Shown here piece by piece: positions 9,133-18,962 of a stretch of 64,000 nucleotides of DNA. The notes under the pieces are model-generated. The model was not told the DNA's origin, did no database searches, and was given only the letters and a program-made list of their open reading frames with translations. Within the stretch, counting starts at the first letter, position 1, and the number at the start of each line of letters is the position of its first letter. A program made the position numbers and the translations under genes. Origin of the DNA: CANMUM01 sp965263365 (lineage in GTDB: Bacteria > Pseudomonadota > Alphaproteobacteria > Rhodobacterales > Rhodobacteraceae); contig OZ253672.1 of the NCBI GenBank assembly GCA_965263365.1, positions 558,001 through 622,000 on the forward strand, in the 5' to 3' direction.

Positions 9133-10503
9133 ATGTCCACAGCCAAGACTTCTTATGCTCGAATATTTAAAATAGCGCTGCCAATCTTGGCGTCAAATGC
9201 GATGTTGCCTTTGATCGGGTTGGTTGATGCGGGTGTGATCGGGCGGATGGGTGAAGTGGCGCCTTTAGCTGCGGTTGGGCTCGGGGCGGCCATATTGGCA
9301 TCTGTATTTTGGTTATTTAATTTCCTTCAATTGACAACAACCGCTTCTGTTGGCCGGGCGATTGGCGAAGACCGCAAAGACAGTATCCAGCACTTCTTCA
9401 CGCGCGCTTTAGCTCTCGCGACTATTCTAATGCCGTTAGCGGTTGTTTTATATTTTCTGCTAACTTGGGGTGTGCCCGTTTTGTTTAATACCAGTACGGA
9501 AGTGAGCGTTCATTTGGAGACTTATTTATCGATCAGGTTGCTTGCGTTTCCAACCGTTTTGCTTTTTCACGTATTCACGGGCTATTTGCTCGCGTTTGAG
9601 CGAACCAAAACAATTCTTATCATCGAATTGGTAATGCAGATAATTAATGTTACGCTAGACCTTATTTTCGTTCTGGGGTTAAATTGGGGCGTGGCCGGGG
9701 TGGCTTGGGCCAGTGTGATTGCTGAGGTTTCTGGAGCTATTCTTGTGATATGGGTGCTTCGCACCCAAGTTTTAAGCGCGGTGATGGTTTTGAGACAAAA
9801 TATGCTTCAAATGCTAGTCAATGGGGTGAGCCCATCCGGAGAGACCCGTGCATATGGACTCAATTCTGGCGCTTTTTTTGTGCGAGCGCTCTGCCTCAAT
9901 GCCACAATTCATATTTTCAACTATCACTCCACCTCATTGGGTGACGAAATTTTGGCAATCAATGCCGTTTTGATGGTATTTTTGAACTTTGTTGCACAAA
10001 CGACCGATGGTTTTGCGGTGTCGGTGGAGATTTTGACGGCACGTGCGATCGGTCAGAAAAACTTGGGCGCCCTTCGGCAAAATTTCCGACGAGCAAGTTT
10101 CGTTAGCATTGCAATAACAGCTGTGCTCATGATTGTATTTTTTGTGTTTAGCGATCATTTATTTGCGATGATTTCGACTAATGAAGATCTACGGGTTCTT
10201 TCACAGCCGTATTGGAACTGGGTTTTGCTGGCAATTGCGATTGGGATTTTAGCTTGGTGTGTAGATGGTTTATTCTTTGGCGCGAGCCTAGGATTTGAAA
10301 TGATGGTTGCCGGAATTTTCTCGCTCCTTTTATTTGTCGTTGCGGCTGAATTCCTGAGCAGAATTCATGACAATCATGGGCTATGGATCGCATTCGCATT
10401 TTCATATGCTTTTCGCTTGTTGGCTTTAATATATTACTATCCGCGTGTGGAACGTTTAATAAGTTCAGACTTAATATCCGCCAATAAGCCGAAACCTTGG
10501 TAA
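9133..10503 (+). CDS. MATE-family multidrug/toxin efflux transporter
   Basis: A 456-residue membrane protein with twelve predicted transmembrane segments in two related halves (for example the N-terminal SNAMLPLIGLVDAGVIGRMG and the second-half region FLNFVAQTTDGFAVSVEILTAR). It resembles the DinF-like branch and would exchange Na+ or H+ for organic cations or toxic metabolites across the inner membrane. I prefer the ATG at 9133 over a TTG four codons earlier. Its last 67 bases overlap the end of the convergent pyrD gene. Confidence 0.92.
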   Translation: MSTAKTSYARIFKIALPILASNAMLPLIGLVDAGVIGRMGEVAPLAAVGLGAAILASVFWLFNFLQLTTTASVGRAIGEDRKDSIQHFFTRALALATILMPLAVVLYFLLTWGVPVLFNTSTEVSVHLETYLSIRLLAFPTVLLFHVFTGYLLAFERTKTILIIELVMQIINVTLDLIFVLGLNWGVAGVAWASVIAEVSGAILVIWVLRTQVLSAVMVLRQNMLQMLVNGVSPSGETRAYGLNSGAFFVRALCLNATIHIFNYHSTSLGDEILAINAVLMVFLNFVAQTTDGFAVSVEILTARAIGQKNLGALRQNFRRASFVSIAITAVLMIVFFVFSDHLFAMISTNEDLRVLSQPYWNWVLLAIAIGILAWCVDGLFFGASLGFEMMVAGIFSLLLFVVAAEFLSRIHDNHGLWIAFAFSYAFRLLALIYYYPRVERLISSDLISANKPKPW

Positions 10504-11447
10504 ACAAGCCCAGTGTAAATCTGAATAGCTTGCGCGCCAGCATTTAACTTATCAATAGCGGCTTGTGGGCTATCAATGCCGCCAACGCCGATAATCGGAA
10601 GGCGGTTTCCAAGAGTTCCATGAGCGCGCTTGATCACCTTGGTGGATAAGTCTTGTAGGGGGCGACCGGATAGACCACCTTTTTCATGCTGATGCGCAGA
10701 TATTAAATTGGGTCTCGAGAGCGTTGTGTTCGTTGCAATCAATGCATCAATCTTCAACTCCATTGCTAGTTCACATATTTGATCAATTTCTTGATCTGTC
10801 AGGTCAGGCGCAATTTTTAAAAATACATGGGTATTTGGGGCTTTCTTTTCGCGGGCGTTTAAGACGCCTGTGATGAGTTTTTTAAGAGCGTCAATACCTT
10901 GCAAATCTCTTAATTTTTCCGTGTTCGGGCTCGAAACATTTATGGTTGCAAAGTCAAAAAGCTCACCGAAATGAGACATAAGAATTGCGTAGTCGGCGGC
11001 GCGATCCTCGCTGTCTTTGTTGGCGCCTAAATTGACACCTAAAATTCCCTTTGGTCGCGATTTCGCAATGCGCTCACCGATGACGACCATACCTTCATTA
11101 TTGAAGCCAAATCGATTGATAGCGGCTTGGTCTTCTTTGAGCCGAAATAATCTCGGTTTAGTATTGCCTGCTTGCGGTTTAGGTGTGACCGCACCGATCT
11201 CGACGAAACCAAAGCCTGCCTCGAAAAGTGATTGGGGAACTTCTCCGTTTTTATCGAAACCCGCTGCAACCCCAATCGGGTTGGGGAGCGTTAGGCCGGC
11301 AATTTGGGTTGCTAATAAATTATTTTCAGAGGCTGCCTTTGGCCCAAGACCAAGTTTTAATGCATGCAAGGCGGTTCTATGACTAAGCTCAGGATTGATC
11401 TGCCGTAAAAAATTGAGCGCAATTTTTTCACCCATTTTTTGGATCAT
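10437..11447 (-). CDS. pyrD: Dihydroorotate dehydrogenase (quinone), class 2
   Basis: A 336-residue flavoenzyme that oxidises dihydroorotate to orotate in pyrimidine synthesis and passes electrons to quinone at the inner membrane face. GVAAGFDKNGE (about residue 60), the FNNEG motif, the catalytic Ser region NVSSPNTEKLRDLQ and the C-terminal GVGGIDSPQAA/QIYTGLVYQG FMN-phosphate site are all present. The N-terminal amphipathic helix is typical of class 2. The start overlaps the end of the DUF952 gene by 4 bases, so the two are cotranscribed. The stop lies inside the MATE gene on the other strand. Confidence 0.96.
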   Translation of the reverse strand: MIQKMGEKIALNFLRQINPELSHRTALHALKLGLGPKAASENNLLATQIAGLTLPNPIGVAAGFDKNGEVPQSLFEAGFGFVEIGAVTPKPQAGNTKPRLFRLKEDQAAINRFGFNNEGMVVIGERIAKSRPKGILGVNLGANKDSEDRAADYAILMSHFGELFDFATINVSSPNTEKLRDLQGIDALKKLITGVLNAREKKAPNTHVFLKIAPDLTDQEIDQICELAMELKIDALIATNTTLSRPNLISAHQHEKGGLSGRPLQDLSTKVIKRAHGTLGNRLPIIGVGGIDSPQAAIDKLNAGAQAIQIYTGLVYQGFGLLADIKSELIKRSTRG

Positions 11448-11770
11448 TTTAAGCCCCTTGGAATGAATCTGTCTTCATCAATTTCCCAGGCCTCGACAAG
11501 ATCAACCATCTTCAACTTGTCATACAGATGTGGAAATTTTTGGCCGTTTCGGCTCTCTTCCCACTTGAGGCTCTGGCCGAAACTGCGTTCTTCAAAGCCA
11601 AGGAGGTGGACGATTTGGTCATTTGCGAAGTGCTTGCTCAAAGTTCCTGAAATTTGCGTAGCACTTGATAAATGAATGAAGCCATCACGAAGATCATCTG
11701 GAGAGCCAGTGGTTTCGCCGTCAACGACGAAATTCATGTATTCGTCGTCTCGTAGAATTTTGTAGATCAT
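11444..11770 (-). CDS. DUF952 family protein
   Basis: A 108-residue protein with the DUF952 signature: IYKILR at the start, DGFIHLSSATQI (about residue 28) and LKWEESRNGQKFPHLY (about residue 67). The fold resembles ADP-ribosyl/GNAT-like small alpha/beta proteins and its function is not known. It overlaps pyrD at its end and abuts the EamA gene at its start, so it lies in a tight operon EamA-DUF952-pyrD; this gene order recurs in alphaproteobacteria. Confidence 0.88.
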   Translation of the reverse strand: MIYKILRDDEYMNFVVDGETTGSPDDLRDGFIHLSSATQISGTLSKHFANDQIVHLLGFEERSFGQSLKWEESRNGQKFPHLYDKLKMVDLVEAWEIDEDRFIPRGLK

Positions 11771-12687
11771 TATTTGTGCCTTTCTTGGCGTGCGATTTGA
11801 CCTTCTCGATATATGATGATGAGGCCACCGACAAGGATCAGTGTGATCCCAATGATACTATTTTTGTTCAGATTCTCATCAAATAGCCAAATCCCCATGG
11901 TGACCGTTATCGGAATTGAAAAATACTCAAATGGTGCAACCGTAGAAGCGTCGGCAAAGCGGTAAGCTATGGTAATTGCGAGTTGACCAAGGCCACCCGC
12001 ACATCCTATCCCAAGCAACCATAACCAACCCTGAGCGGAAGGCATGATCCATTCAAAAGGAGAGAAGGGAAGTGAAACGAGGCAGCCCATAATAAAAAAG
12101 AAGAAAACGATCGCTGTGGGATGTTCGCGTCCAACCATTGAGCGAATTTGAATTTGCGCAAGTGCAATCGTGAGCGCTGCGAAAAATGCTGCGAGTGCGC
12201 CGTACGCGACTTGGGCGCCGAGCGTTTGGGCAAGCTCGCCGAGTACTGCATCATAAACGACAAAGCCAACTCCAAGTACGCCAAAAATAAGTCCCGTCGT
12301 GCGGATCCATCGAATCTTCTCTCCAAGAAAGAGTGCAGCAAGCAAAGTGATTAAGATTGGGGACAGTTCTTTTATTGCGTTGGCAATTGGAAGTGGCGCG
12401 AGCCTTACGGATGCAAAAATCAGAAACATTGAGATGAGACCGAAGGTGGCGCGACGAAGATGAAGCCAATAATTTATGGGTTTGAGAATGTTTATGGTCT
12501 GAGGAATGCTAAAGCGCTGGGTGAGTGCTGCATAAAGTATGACAAATGGGATCGCCAAAAAGCAACGAAAAAAAACCAATTGACTGATGGGCAGGGGGTC
12601 AGGAGTTGTTTTTACCAATGCCGCAATGATTGCCACCATTAAGACCGCAAAAATTTTAATGCATATACCAATCAAAGGTTGGGTCAA
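11770..12687 (-). CDS. EamA/DMT-superfamily transporter
   Basis: A 305-residue protein with ten hydrophobic helices in two EamA repeats; the second ends in FEYFSIPITVTMGIWLFDENLNKNSIIG, typical of the drug/metabolite transporter family (RhaT/RarD-like). The substrate is unknown. The frame starts with a TTG at 12687; no strong ribosome-binding site is seen, so the exact start is uncertain. It follows the aminotransferase by 43 bases and precedes the DUF952 gene directly. Confidence 0.87.
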   Translation of the reverse strand: MTQPLIGICIKIFAVLMVAIIAALVKTTPDPLPISQLVFFRCFLAIPFVILYAALTQRFSIPQTINILKPINYWLHLRRATFGLISMFLIFASVRLAPLPIANAIKELSPILITLLAALFLGEKIRWIRTTGLIFGVLGVGFVVYDAVLGELAQTLGAQVAYGALAAFFAALTIALAQIQIRSMVGREHPTAIVFFFFIMGCLVSLPFSPFEWIMPSAQGWLWLLGIGCAGGLGQLAITIAYRFADASTVAPFEYFSIPITVTMGIWLFDENLNKNSIIGITLILVGGLIIIYREGQIARQERHK

Positions 12688-12730
12688 AACGCACTCAACA
12701 ATTTCTTAGTTATATTCGTAGAGATGGGCA

Positions 12731-14104
12731 CTAAAAATAGCCTTCTTTGCGACCCCAAGTGGCTGTCGCGTCGAGAGCTGGAAGCACAGCATCAAACATT
12801 TCGTCAAGCTCCGATTCGGTCGCAATCATGGGCGGGCAGAAGGCGAACGCGTCAACAATGGCGCGGGTGATTACACCGCGCGCGCGCAGTTCTTCAAACA
12901 TTTTCCAGCCCATTTTCCCAGCAGGCTCGAACCCAGGCTTGCCGTTGGTCCCCATTTCGATAGCGCAAATCATCCCCTTTTGCCGTGTTTCAACAACTAA
13001 CTCGTGTTCAGCTATACGCGCGAGGTGTTTTTCAAAAACAAGACTCATTTTTTGTACATGTGAGTTGATTTCTTCGCGTTCCAGTATTTCAATTGTTTTG
13101 AGCGCAACGGCGCAGGAAACAGGATGCCCGCCATAAGTGTAGCCATGCCCAAAGTTCCCGAGTTCTCCGGCCTTAGTTTCAAGAACTTGCGCCATTTCGT
13201 CATCAATTGCGACGGCGGAAAGGGGCAAATAAGAAGAAGTAAGCTGTTTGGCCATTGAATACGAATGCGGCTGCATTTCCATGGTTTGTGCGCCAAACCA
13301 ATTACCTGTTCGACAAAACCCAGTGATGACTTCGTCGGCAATAAGGCGAATATCATATTGTGATAATACGCTCTCGATGGCTTGAAAATAACCTTGTGGT
13401 GGGATGATAACGCCGCCAGCGCCCATTATGGGTTCGGCGATCATGGCTGCGATTGTGTCAGGACCTTCGGCAATAATGTGTTTTTCAAGTTCATTCGCTA
13501 GCCTCGCGACAAATGCCGCTTCAGTTTCTCCCTCTTGCGCTTCTTTGGAAAAGTGGGGTGTGGTAAGGTGGTCAACCCATTTAAACGGAAGATCCCAATT
13601 CATGTGGTTAAACGGTAGACCCGTCATGGATGCAGAAGCTGCAGTGACGCCGTGGTAGGCTTTCTTGCGCGAGATGACTTTCTTTTTGTCATTTTTTCCA
13701 CGTGCATTATTATAATACCATAGCAACTTTAATTGCGTGTCATTCGCTTCTGATCCAGAGCTTGCATAAATCACACGTGCCATTTGCGTGGGCAAATGTT
13801 CCTTTATTTTTTCTGCGAGCTCAAATGCGGGTTCGTGCGTGCGGCCGGTAAAAACGTGATAATAAGGTAGTTTTTTTAATTGTTCGTAGGCCGCATCGGC
13901 AAGCTCTGCATTTGAAAAACCAAGCCCAGCCGACCAAAGCCCCGACATGCCCTCTATATATCGCTTTCCTTGGTCGTCGTATATATAGATACCTTCACCA
14001 TGATTTATATTTTGCGCGCCTGTTTGACGAAGTAAATTTTGGTTGGTGTAAGGGTGCAGTAGCCCCTCCAAATCGCGCGTTTGCACATTTGTAAGCTTTG
14101 TCAT
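12731..14104 (-). CDS. Class III (omega-type) aminotransferase
   Basis: A 457-residue PLP enzyme of the ornithine/omega-amino-acid aminotransferase fold. Visible are the YHVFTGRTHEPAFELAEKI segment, the PLP-phosphate region ASSGSEANDTQLKL (about residue 115), IADEVITGFCRTG with the PLP-ring Asp, and SMAKQLTSSYLPLSAVAI with the Schiff-base Lys (about residue 285). It belongs to the subgroup of beta-alanine-pyruvate, taurine or putrescine aminotransferases, but the amino donor cannot be told from sequence alone. GAGG stands 8 bases before the ATG. EamA follows closely and might export or import a related amine. Confidence 0.92.
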   Translation of the reverse strand: MTKLTNVQTRDLEGLLHPYTNQNLLRQTGAQNINHGEGIYIYDDQGKRYIEGMSGLWSAGLGFSNAELADAAYEQLKKLPYYHVFTGRTHEPAFELAEKIKEHLPTQMARVIYASSGSEANDTQLKLLWYYNNARGKNDKKKVISRKKAYHGVTAASASMTGLPFNHMNWDLPFKWVDHLTTPHFSKEAQEGETEAAFVARLANELEKHIIAEGPDTIAAMIAEPIMGAGGVIIPPQGYFQAIESVLSQYDIRLIADEVITGFCRTGNWFGAQTMEMQPHSYSMAKQLTSSYLPLSAVAIDDEMAQVLETKAGELGNFGHGYTYGGHPVSCAVALKTIEILEREEINSHVQKMSLVFEKHLARIAEHELVVETRQKGMICAIEMGTNGKPGFEPAGKMGWKMFEELRARGVITRAIVDAFAFCPPMIATESELDEMFDAVLPALDATATWGRKEGYF

Positions 14105-14267
14105 TTGAAAACCTCATATAAATGGAGTAAGCGCCGAAACGCTAATTTGACGACGCAAAAGTTTCAAGGGCACTCATGCTAATTTTTTATGATAATAGAT
14201 TTTGTGAGTTGTTAAAAAGTTGTCATATATTAAGATTAACTACATTTTTTTTAAACTGGAGGAATCG

Positions 14268-15828
14268 ATGAAAAAACTACTTTTGAGCACTGCTCTTGTT
14301 GCTGGCGCCTTAAGCGCTTCGGCTGAATATACTTTAAATGTAATTCATATCAATGATTTACATAGCCGTGTTGAGCCAATTAATAAATATGATTCCACTT
14401 GTAGCTCTGAAGATAACGATGCCGGAGAGTGTTTTGGGGGTTATGCACGAGTCGCGACGAAGATTGCTGAATTGCGCGAAGAGCTTGGTGACCAAAATCT
14501 TGTCGTGCTTGACGCTGGGGATCAATATCAGGGTTCACTAATGTACACCACGTACAAAGGCGATGTTGAAATCGAACTTATGGAGAAAATAGGTTTTGAC
14601 GCGATGGCTGTTGGCAATCACGAATTTGATGATGGACCTGAAGGCCTAGCTAAATTGCTCGACGGCGTTTCGTTTCCAGTTATATCTGGAAACCTAGATG
14701 TTTCGCAGTCAAATGTCCTCAATGGTAAGCTTGAAAATCATACAGTTTTAGAAGTTGGTGGAAAGAAAATTGGGATTATTTCTGCGCTTGCAACGAATAC
14801 GAACGAAACTTCAAGCCCAGGTGATGCTGTCATTTTCCAAGACGAAATTGATAGTCTTCAAGCCGATGTTGATGCGCTCACCGAAGAAGGTGTCGATATC
14901 ATAATCGCGTTAAATCATGTTGGTTTAACTAAAGATATCGAGATTGCTGAAAAAGTCGAGGGCATAGATGCCGTCATTGGTGGGCATTCGCATACTGAGT
15001 TCTCAAATAGTGTAGAAGGTGCGCAAAGTTATCCAATGATGGTTGGCGATGTTCCGGTTGTACAGGCCTATGCATATTCTAAATATGTCGGTCATTTGGT
15101 GCTGAATTTTGATGACGAAGGAAATGTGTCCAGTGCCGCTGGCGACACAATCTTGCTTGATGCTTCAGTCGCAGAAGATGAGGAAATTAAAGCACGTGTG
15201 GCAGAGTTGGCGGGGCCGATTGAGGAAATGAAAACGCGCGTTGTGGGTTCAAGTGAGGCGACTATAGACGGTGAGCGTAGCTCATGCCGTATGATGGAAT
15301 GCCAAATGGGTAACCTTGTCGCCGATGCGATGCTTGCGCGTGTCGCCGATCAAGGAATTCAAGTTGCCATCCAAAATGGTGGCGGTTTGCGTGCTTCGAT
15401 TGATGAGGGTGAGATCACGATGGGCGAAGTTCTGACTGTGCTTCCTTTCCAAAATACGCTTTCAACTTTTCAGGTGACAGGTGATGTATTGCTTGCCGCT
15501 CTTGAAAATGGTGTTTCGGAAATGGATCCAGAAGACCCAGCGGGACGTTTCCCACAAGTTGCGGGTATTACCTTTACAGTTGATCCTGCGGCAGAGCCTG
15601 GCGCACGAATTTCGGACGTAATGATTGGTGCTGAAGCGCTTGATGGGCAGCAACCTATGGTGTGGTTTCGAATAATTATGTCAGAGGCGGTGGTGATGGA
15701 TACGGAATGTTCAAAGATGCGATGAATGCTTATGATTACGGTCCGGATCTCGCTGATGTGACAGCAGAGTTCATTGCTGAAAACCAAAGCTATTCGCCGT
15801 ACACGGACGGACGCATAACAGTCAAATA
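14268..15828 (+). pseudogene. 5'-nucleotidase / 2',3'-cyclic phosphodiesterase, frameshifted
   Basis: This is a secreted calcineurin-like phosphoesterase fused to a 5'-nucleotidase C-terminal domain. The ATG at 14268 has a GGAGGA site and starts a signal peptide (KKLLLSTALVAGALSASA). Metal motifs HINDLHSR, DAGDQYQGS, GNHEFDDG and GGHSHTEF follow, then QNGGGLRAS of the nucleotide-binding domain. The frame breaks at about 15654-15656: the reading frame runs off into an unrelated tail and stops at 15725. Adding one base there restores YGVVSNNYVRGGGDGYGMF and an in-frame end at 15828. The gene is otherwise intact. It is either a recent pseudogene or a one-base sequence error. Confidence 0.88.
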
Positions 15829-15851
15829 ATCGAAACTTAGGTTATTCAAGG

Positions 15852-15876
15852 AGGCGGCAATTTTGCCGCCTTTATT
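15852..15876 (+). terminator. Rho-independent terminator after the 5'-nucleotidase
   Basis: The GC-rich inverted repeat AGGCGGCAA/TTGCCGCCT (15852-15860 with 15863-15871) is followed by TTTATTTATT. It begins 23 bases after the restored stop codon at 15828, which supports that position as the true gene end. Confidence 0.88.
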
Positions 15877-16229
15877 TATTATTTATGCTGGTGATCTTGA
15901 AAGGTTTAGAAATTTTGTTTCGAATCCTCTGATATTTCTGGGCTCCAATTACGTGTTGAATTTTAGTTTTTTCCCTCCGCTCAGATATGTTGATCGCTGA
16001 AAGCTGGCTCACAGGGATTTGGAAAATTCACTGCAGGCTTCGTTTAAACATCTCTTTCCAAATTGTTCTGCTATTTGAATGCTTATGTACTTAAATTTTT
16101 TATATAAAAACAATAAATTAAATTAATTTGTTGAGAAAATAAGTTAAAAATCTATTGGTTCGAATTCTCTTGATATTGTGAAATGTTAAATTGCAGTTTA
16201 TGTGAGATATTCAGGACTTGGAGAAAAAA
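15877..16229. other. AT-rich intergenic stretch
   Basis: This gap of about 350 bases lies between the 5'-nucleotidase terminator and the flavin reductase gene. It is very AT-rich between 16080 and 16200. I see no convincing ORF, RNA gene or repeat. The promoter of the flavin reductase should lie here. Confidence 0.5.
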
Positions 16230-16679
16230 TTGAGCCACTTGCGAAAGTCATTTAGTAAATTTGCGACCGGGGTTTGTGTAGTCACGATCAACACACCCGA
16301 TGGTCCAATGGGTATGACGGTTAATAGTTTTTCATCGATATCGCTTGAGCCTGCGATTGTTTCGTGGGCGATTGCAAATTCTTCGGAGCGCTATTCTCAA
16401 TTTATCGAAGCGACGCATATGTCCATTCATGTGCTCAAAGCGGAACGGAGTGATTTGTGTATGGCCTTTTCAAAGCGTGCAGATGCATTTGAGGCGGGAT
16501 GTTGGGGAATAAGCGATTTGGGAACACCGGTTATTGAAGATATGCTAGCGCGTTTTGACATAGAAGTAATGGATCGAATTGCAGCTGGCGATCACAAAAT
16601 AATTTTAGGCGAAGTTCTTCATTTTGAACATAGCTCTGGGGATCCGCTCATATTTTTTGACGGTAAATTTGACCGTTGA
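16230..16679 (+). CDS. Flavin reductase family protein
   Basis: A 149-residue flavin reductase-like FMN-binding protein that would use NAD(P)H to reduce flavin, usually feeding a monooxygenase. The family start LRKSFSKFATGVCVVTI is followed by GPMGMTVNSFSSISLEPAIVSW (FMN site, about residues 26-50) and a final IFFDGKF. It is a little shorter than the usual 160-170. I chose the TTG at 16230 because GGAG lies about 6 bases ahead; another TTG lies four codons upstream. No partner monooxygenase is in the neighbourhood, so its client is unknown. Confidence 0.85.
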   Translation: MSHLRKSFSKFATGVCVVTINTPDGPMGMTVNSFSSISLEPAIVSWAIANSSERYSQFIEATHMSIHVLKAERSDLCMAFSKRADAFEAGCWGISDLGTPVIEDMLARFDIEVMDRIAAGDHKIILGEVLHFEHSSGDPLIFFDGKFDR

Positions 16680-16784
16680 TGCATAGAAAACTCTGCGCCG
16701 AGGGCTTGTCAGTCTTTTGCATGTAATCAAGTCCACTATTTCCACAAAATCTGCATTAGAATTTTATGAAGTCGCTTAGGTTCT

Positions 16785-18134
16785 TTACTTTGATTGCTTT
16801 ACTTTTAATTTCTGTAGTTTTTCCATGAGTAACTTACCCAAGTTAGTTTTATTGACTTGCCTAGCGCGTCCGATCGCAAGATCACCTGCCGGCACATTTG
16901 ATGTAATTACAGAACCTGAGCCCGTCATAGCATCATCACCAATTTCGACAGGTGCGACCAAAGATGCGTTGGAGCCAATGAATGCGCGGGCGCCAATTTT
17001 TGTCTGATGTTTGAACACACCATCATAATTGCATGTGATTGTGCCAGCGCCAATATTCGCGTCTTCGCCAATTTCGGCGTCTCCAACATAACTAAGGTGA
17101 TTGATTTTTGCGCCTTGAGAAATTATTGCGTTCTTTGTTTCAACGAAGTTTCCAACTTTAGCCCCATATCCGATTTCGGTCCCGGGGCGAATTCGCGCAT
17201 AAGGTCCGATCGTTGCGTGGCTTGCAATATGCGCGCCCTCAAGATGGCTAAATGCCCGTATCTTTGCGTGGCTTTCTACAGTTACGCCTTGAGAAAATAC
17301 GACGTTTGGTTCAATTTCCACATTATTCCCAATCACGGTGTCAAAGTAGAAATAGACGGTCTCGGGTGCAATCATTTTTCCTTGATTTGAAAGAACGTCA
17401 TTGCGTCGGAATTCTTGAAAGCTTTGATTGACGAATCGAAGCTGCTCTGGTGTATTGACGCCTTGTGTTTCAGCCTCATCGCAAATGATATAGCTGCTCA
17501 TGTGGCCCTGAGAAATTGCGATTTCAGGAACGTCCGTTAGATAGTATTCGCCCGCCGCATTATCATTTTTGAGCCCAGAGAGACATGTTGCCAAGAGTTC
17601 AGCAGGGCAAGCCATGACTCCAGAATTGCAGATATCTATTTTAAGTTCATCTTCGCTTGCATCTTTGGCTTCGCGAATGGCGACAAGCTTATCTTCACTG
17701 GTTATAAGGCGGCCATACTTACCAGGATCGCGCGCTTGGAAGCCCAATATAACTGGCCCATTAATCTCGGCAGCTTTTTCATTGAGTGCGCGGAGGCTTT
17801 CTTCACGAAAGAGAGGGCTATCGCCGTACAGAATGGTTACAATTCCAGAACAGTTATTAATCTCCTCTTCACAGAATCTAACTGCGTGACCGGTACCCAA
17901 CTGTTCAGTTTGTGTTTGAAATTTTGTATCAGGATATTTTTCAGAAATGGCGTCTTGAATCAAGTTTCCCTTATGCCCGATCACGATGACTTGCGCGTCG
18001 GCGCCAAATCCAATGGCAGCGCGCAAAACATGCTCGACCATAGGCGCGCCCGCAACTTCGTGCAAACATTTGGGAAGTTCAGATTTCATCCGTGTGCCTT
18101 TGCCGGCTGCTAAAACAATCGCAAGATTACTCAT
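16785..18134 (-). CDS. glmU: Bifunctional UDP-GlcNAc pyrophosphorylase / GlcN-1-P acetyltransferase
   Basis: A 449-residue enzyme making UDP-GlcNAc for peptidoglycan and lipid A. The N-terminal nucleotidyltransferase domain has LAAGKGTRMKSELPKCLHEV and TEQLGTGHAV. From about residue 250 a left-handed beta-helix of hexapeptide repeats carries the acetyltransferase (RPGTEIGYGAKVGNFVETK, then INHLSYVGDAEIGEDANIGAG and TITCNYDG). The length and both active sites are complete. It is divergent from the HAD phosphatase gene, an arrangement often seen in alphaproteobacteria. Confidence 0.97.
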   Translation of the reverse strand: MSNLAIVLAAGKGTRMKSELPKCLHEVAGAPMVEHVLRAAIGFGADAQVIVIGHKGNLIQDAISEKYPDTKFQTQTEQLGTGHAVRFCEEEINNCSGIVTILYGDSPLFREESLRALNEKAAEINGPVILGFQARDPGKYGRLITSEDKLVAIREAKDASEDELKIDICNSGVMACPAELLATCLSGLKNDNAAGEYYLTDVPEIAISQGHMSSYIICDEAETQGVNTPEQLRFVNQSFQEFRRNDVLSNQGKMIAPETVYFYFDTVIGNNVEIEPNVVFSQGVTVESHAKIRAFSHLEGAHIASHATIGPYARIRPGTEIGYGAKVGNFVETKNAIISQGAKINHLSYVGDAEIGEDANIGAGTITCNYDGVFKHQTKIGARAFIGSNASLVAPVEIGDDAMTGSGSVITSNVPAGDLAIGRARQVNKTNLGKLLMEKLQKLKVKQSK

Positions 18135-18228
18135 TTAATTTCATGTGCCTCTATTTTTTACGACATTGCATAGATTTTTTTACGCCATAGCATGGAAAGC
18201 GCTTGACCGGAAGCGATTAAAACTATTC

Positions 18229-18891
18229 ATGGAGAGAATGTACTGTGCAATTTTTGACCTTGATGGGACGTTAGCAGATACGTCAAACGATTTATTAACT
18301 GCGGCTAATAAACAATTTGAGCAGGCGGGTTTTTCAGCGCCACTTAATGCACATGATCGAAATGTGGCTTTGAGGGGCGGTCGTGCAATGCTGTCTTTGG
18401 GCGCGGATCGGCTCGGGCTTGATGAGGCGTTTGTCGATTCAGGTTATGAACCGTTACTTGACTTTTATCGGGATCATGTGTCGGACCACACAACTTTCTA
18501 TCCGGAGGCGTTGAGCTGTATTGATACGTTGCGCGCACAAGGGTGGGCTACTGCAATTTGCACAAATAAACCCATTGATCTTGCGCAAAAGCTCATAGCT
18601 GAGCTCAACGCAAAATCATATTTTGATATGGTGATCGGCGTGAATTCCTTGCCAGAACGCAAGCCAGACCCGAAACCACTTTTTCATATTTTAGATCGAC
18701 TAAATGCAACACCTGAAAAATCAATTCTCATCGGAGATACGAAAACGGACTACGATGCCGCGAAAAACGCGAATATTGATATCTTGCTTGTCGACTTTGA
18801 ACAAACACATATTGGTGACGATTTTCCCGATGCGCCGGTTTCAAGAAGCTTTGTGGAAGTGAAATCATTTTTGTTGGATTGGGCGAAATAA
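18229..18891 (+). CDS. gph: HAD hydrolase, phosphoglycolate phosphatase-like
   Basis: A HAD-superfamily phosphatase (about 220 residues) probably acting on 2-phosphoglycolate. Motif I is FDLDGTLADT, motif II is ICTNKP, motif III is the Lys in ERKPDPKPL, and motif IV is LIGDTKTDYDAAKNA. The longest open frame begins at 18145, but those first 28 residues do not resemble the family, so I place the start at the ATG 18229; a second ATG at 18238 is also possible. The gene is divergent from glmU. Confidence 0.9.
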   Translation: MERMYCAIFDLDGTLADTSNDLLTAANKQFEQAGFSAPLNAHDRNVALRGGRAMLSLGADRLGLDEAFVDSGYEPLLDFYRDHVSDHTTFYPEALSCIDTLRAQGWATAICTNKPIDLAQKLIAELNAKSYFDMVIGVNSLPERKPDPKPLFHILDRLNATPEKSILIGDTKTDYDAAKNANIDILLVDFEQTHIGDDFPDAPVSRSFVEVKSFLLDWAK

Positions 18892-18962
18892 AAACGAATT
18901 GTCAAATACCTGTAAAGTGGCTATTGAACTTCTTATATTTTTTGAATAGATAAGCCTCCATC

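Noticed and set aside
18145..18228. Longer start of the HAD phosphatase
   Set aside because: The extension is not family-like and reaches towards the divergent glmU start; motif I lies just after 18229.
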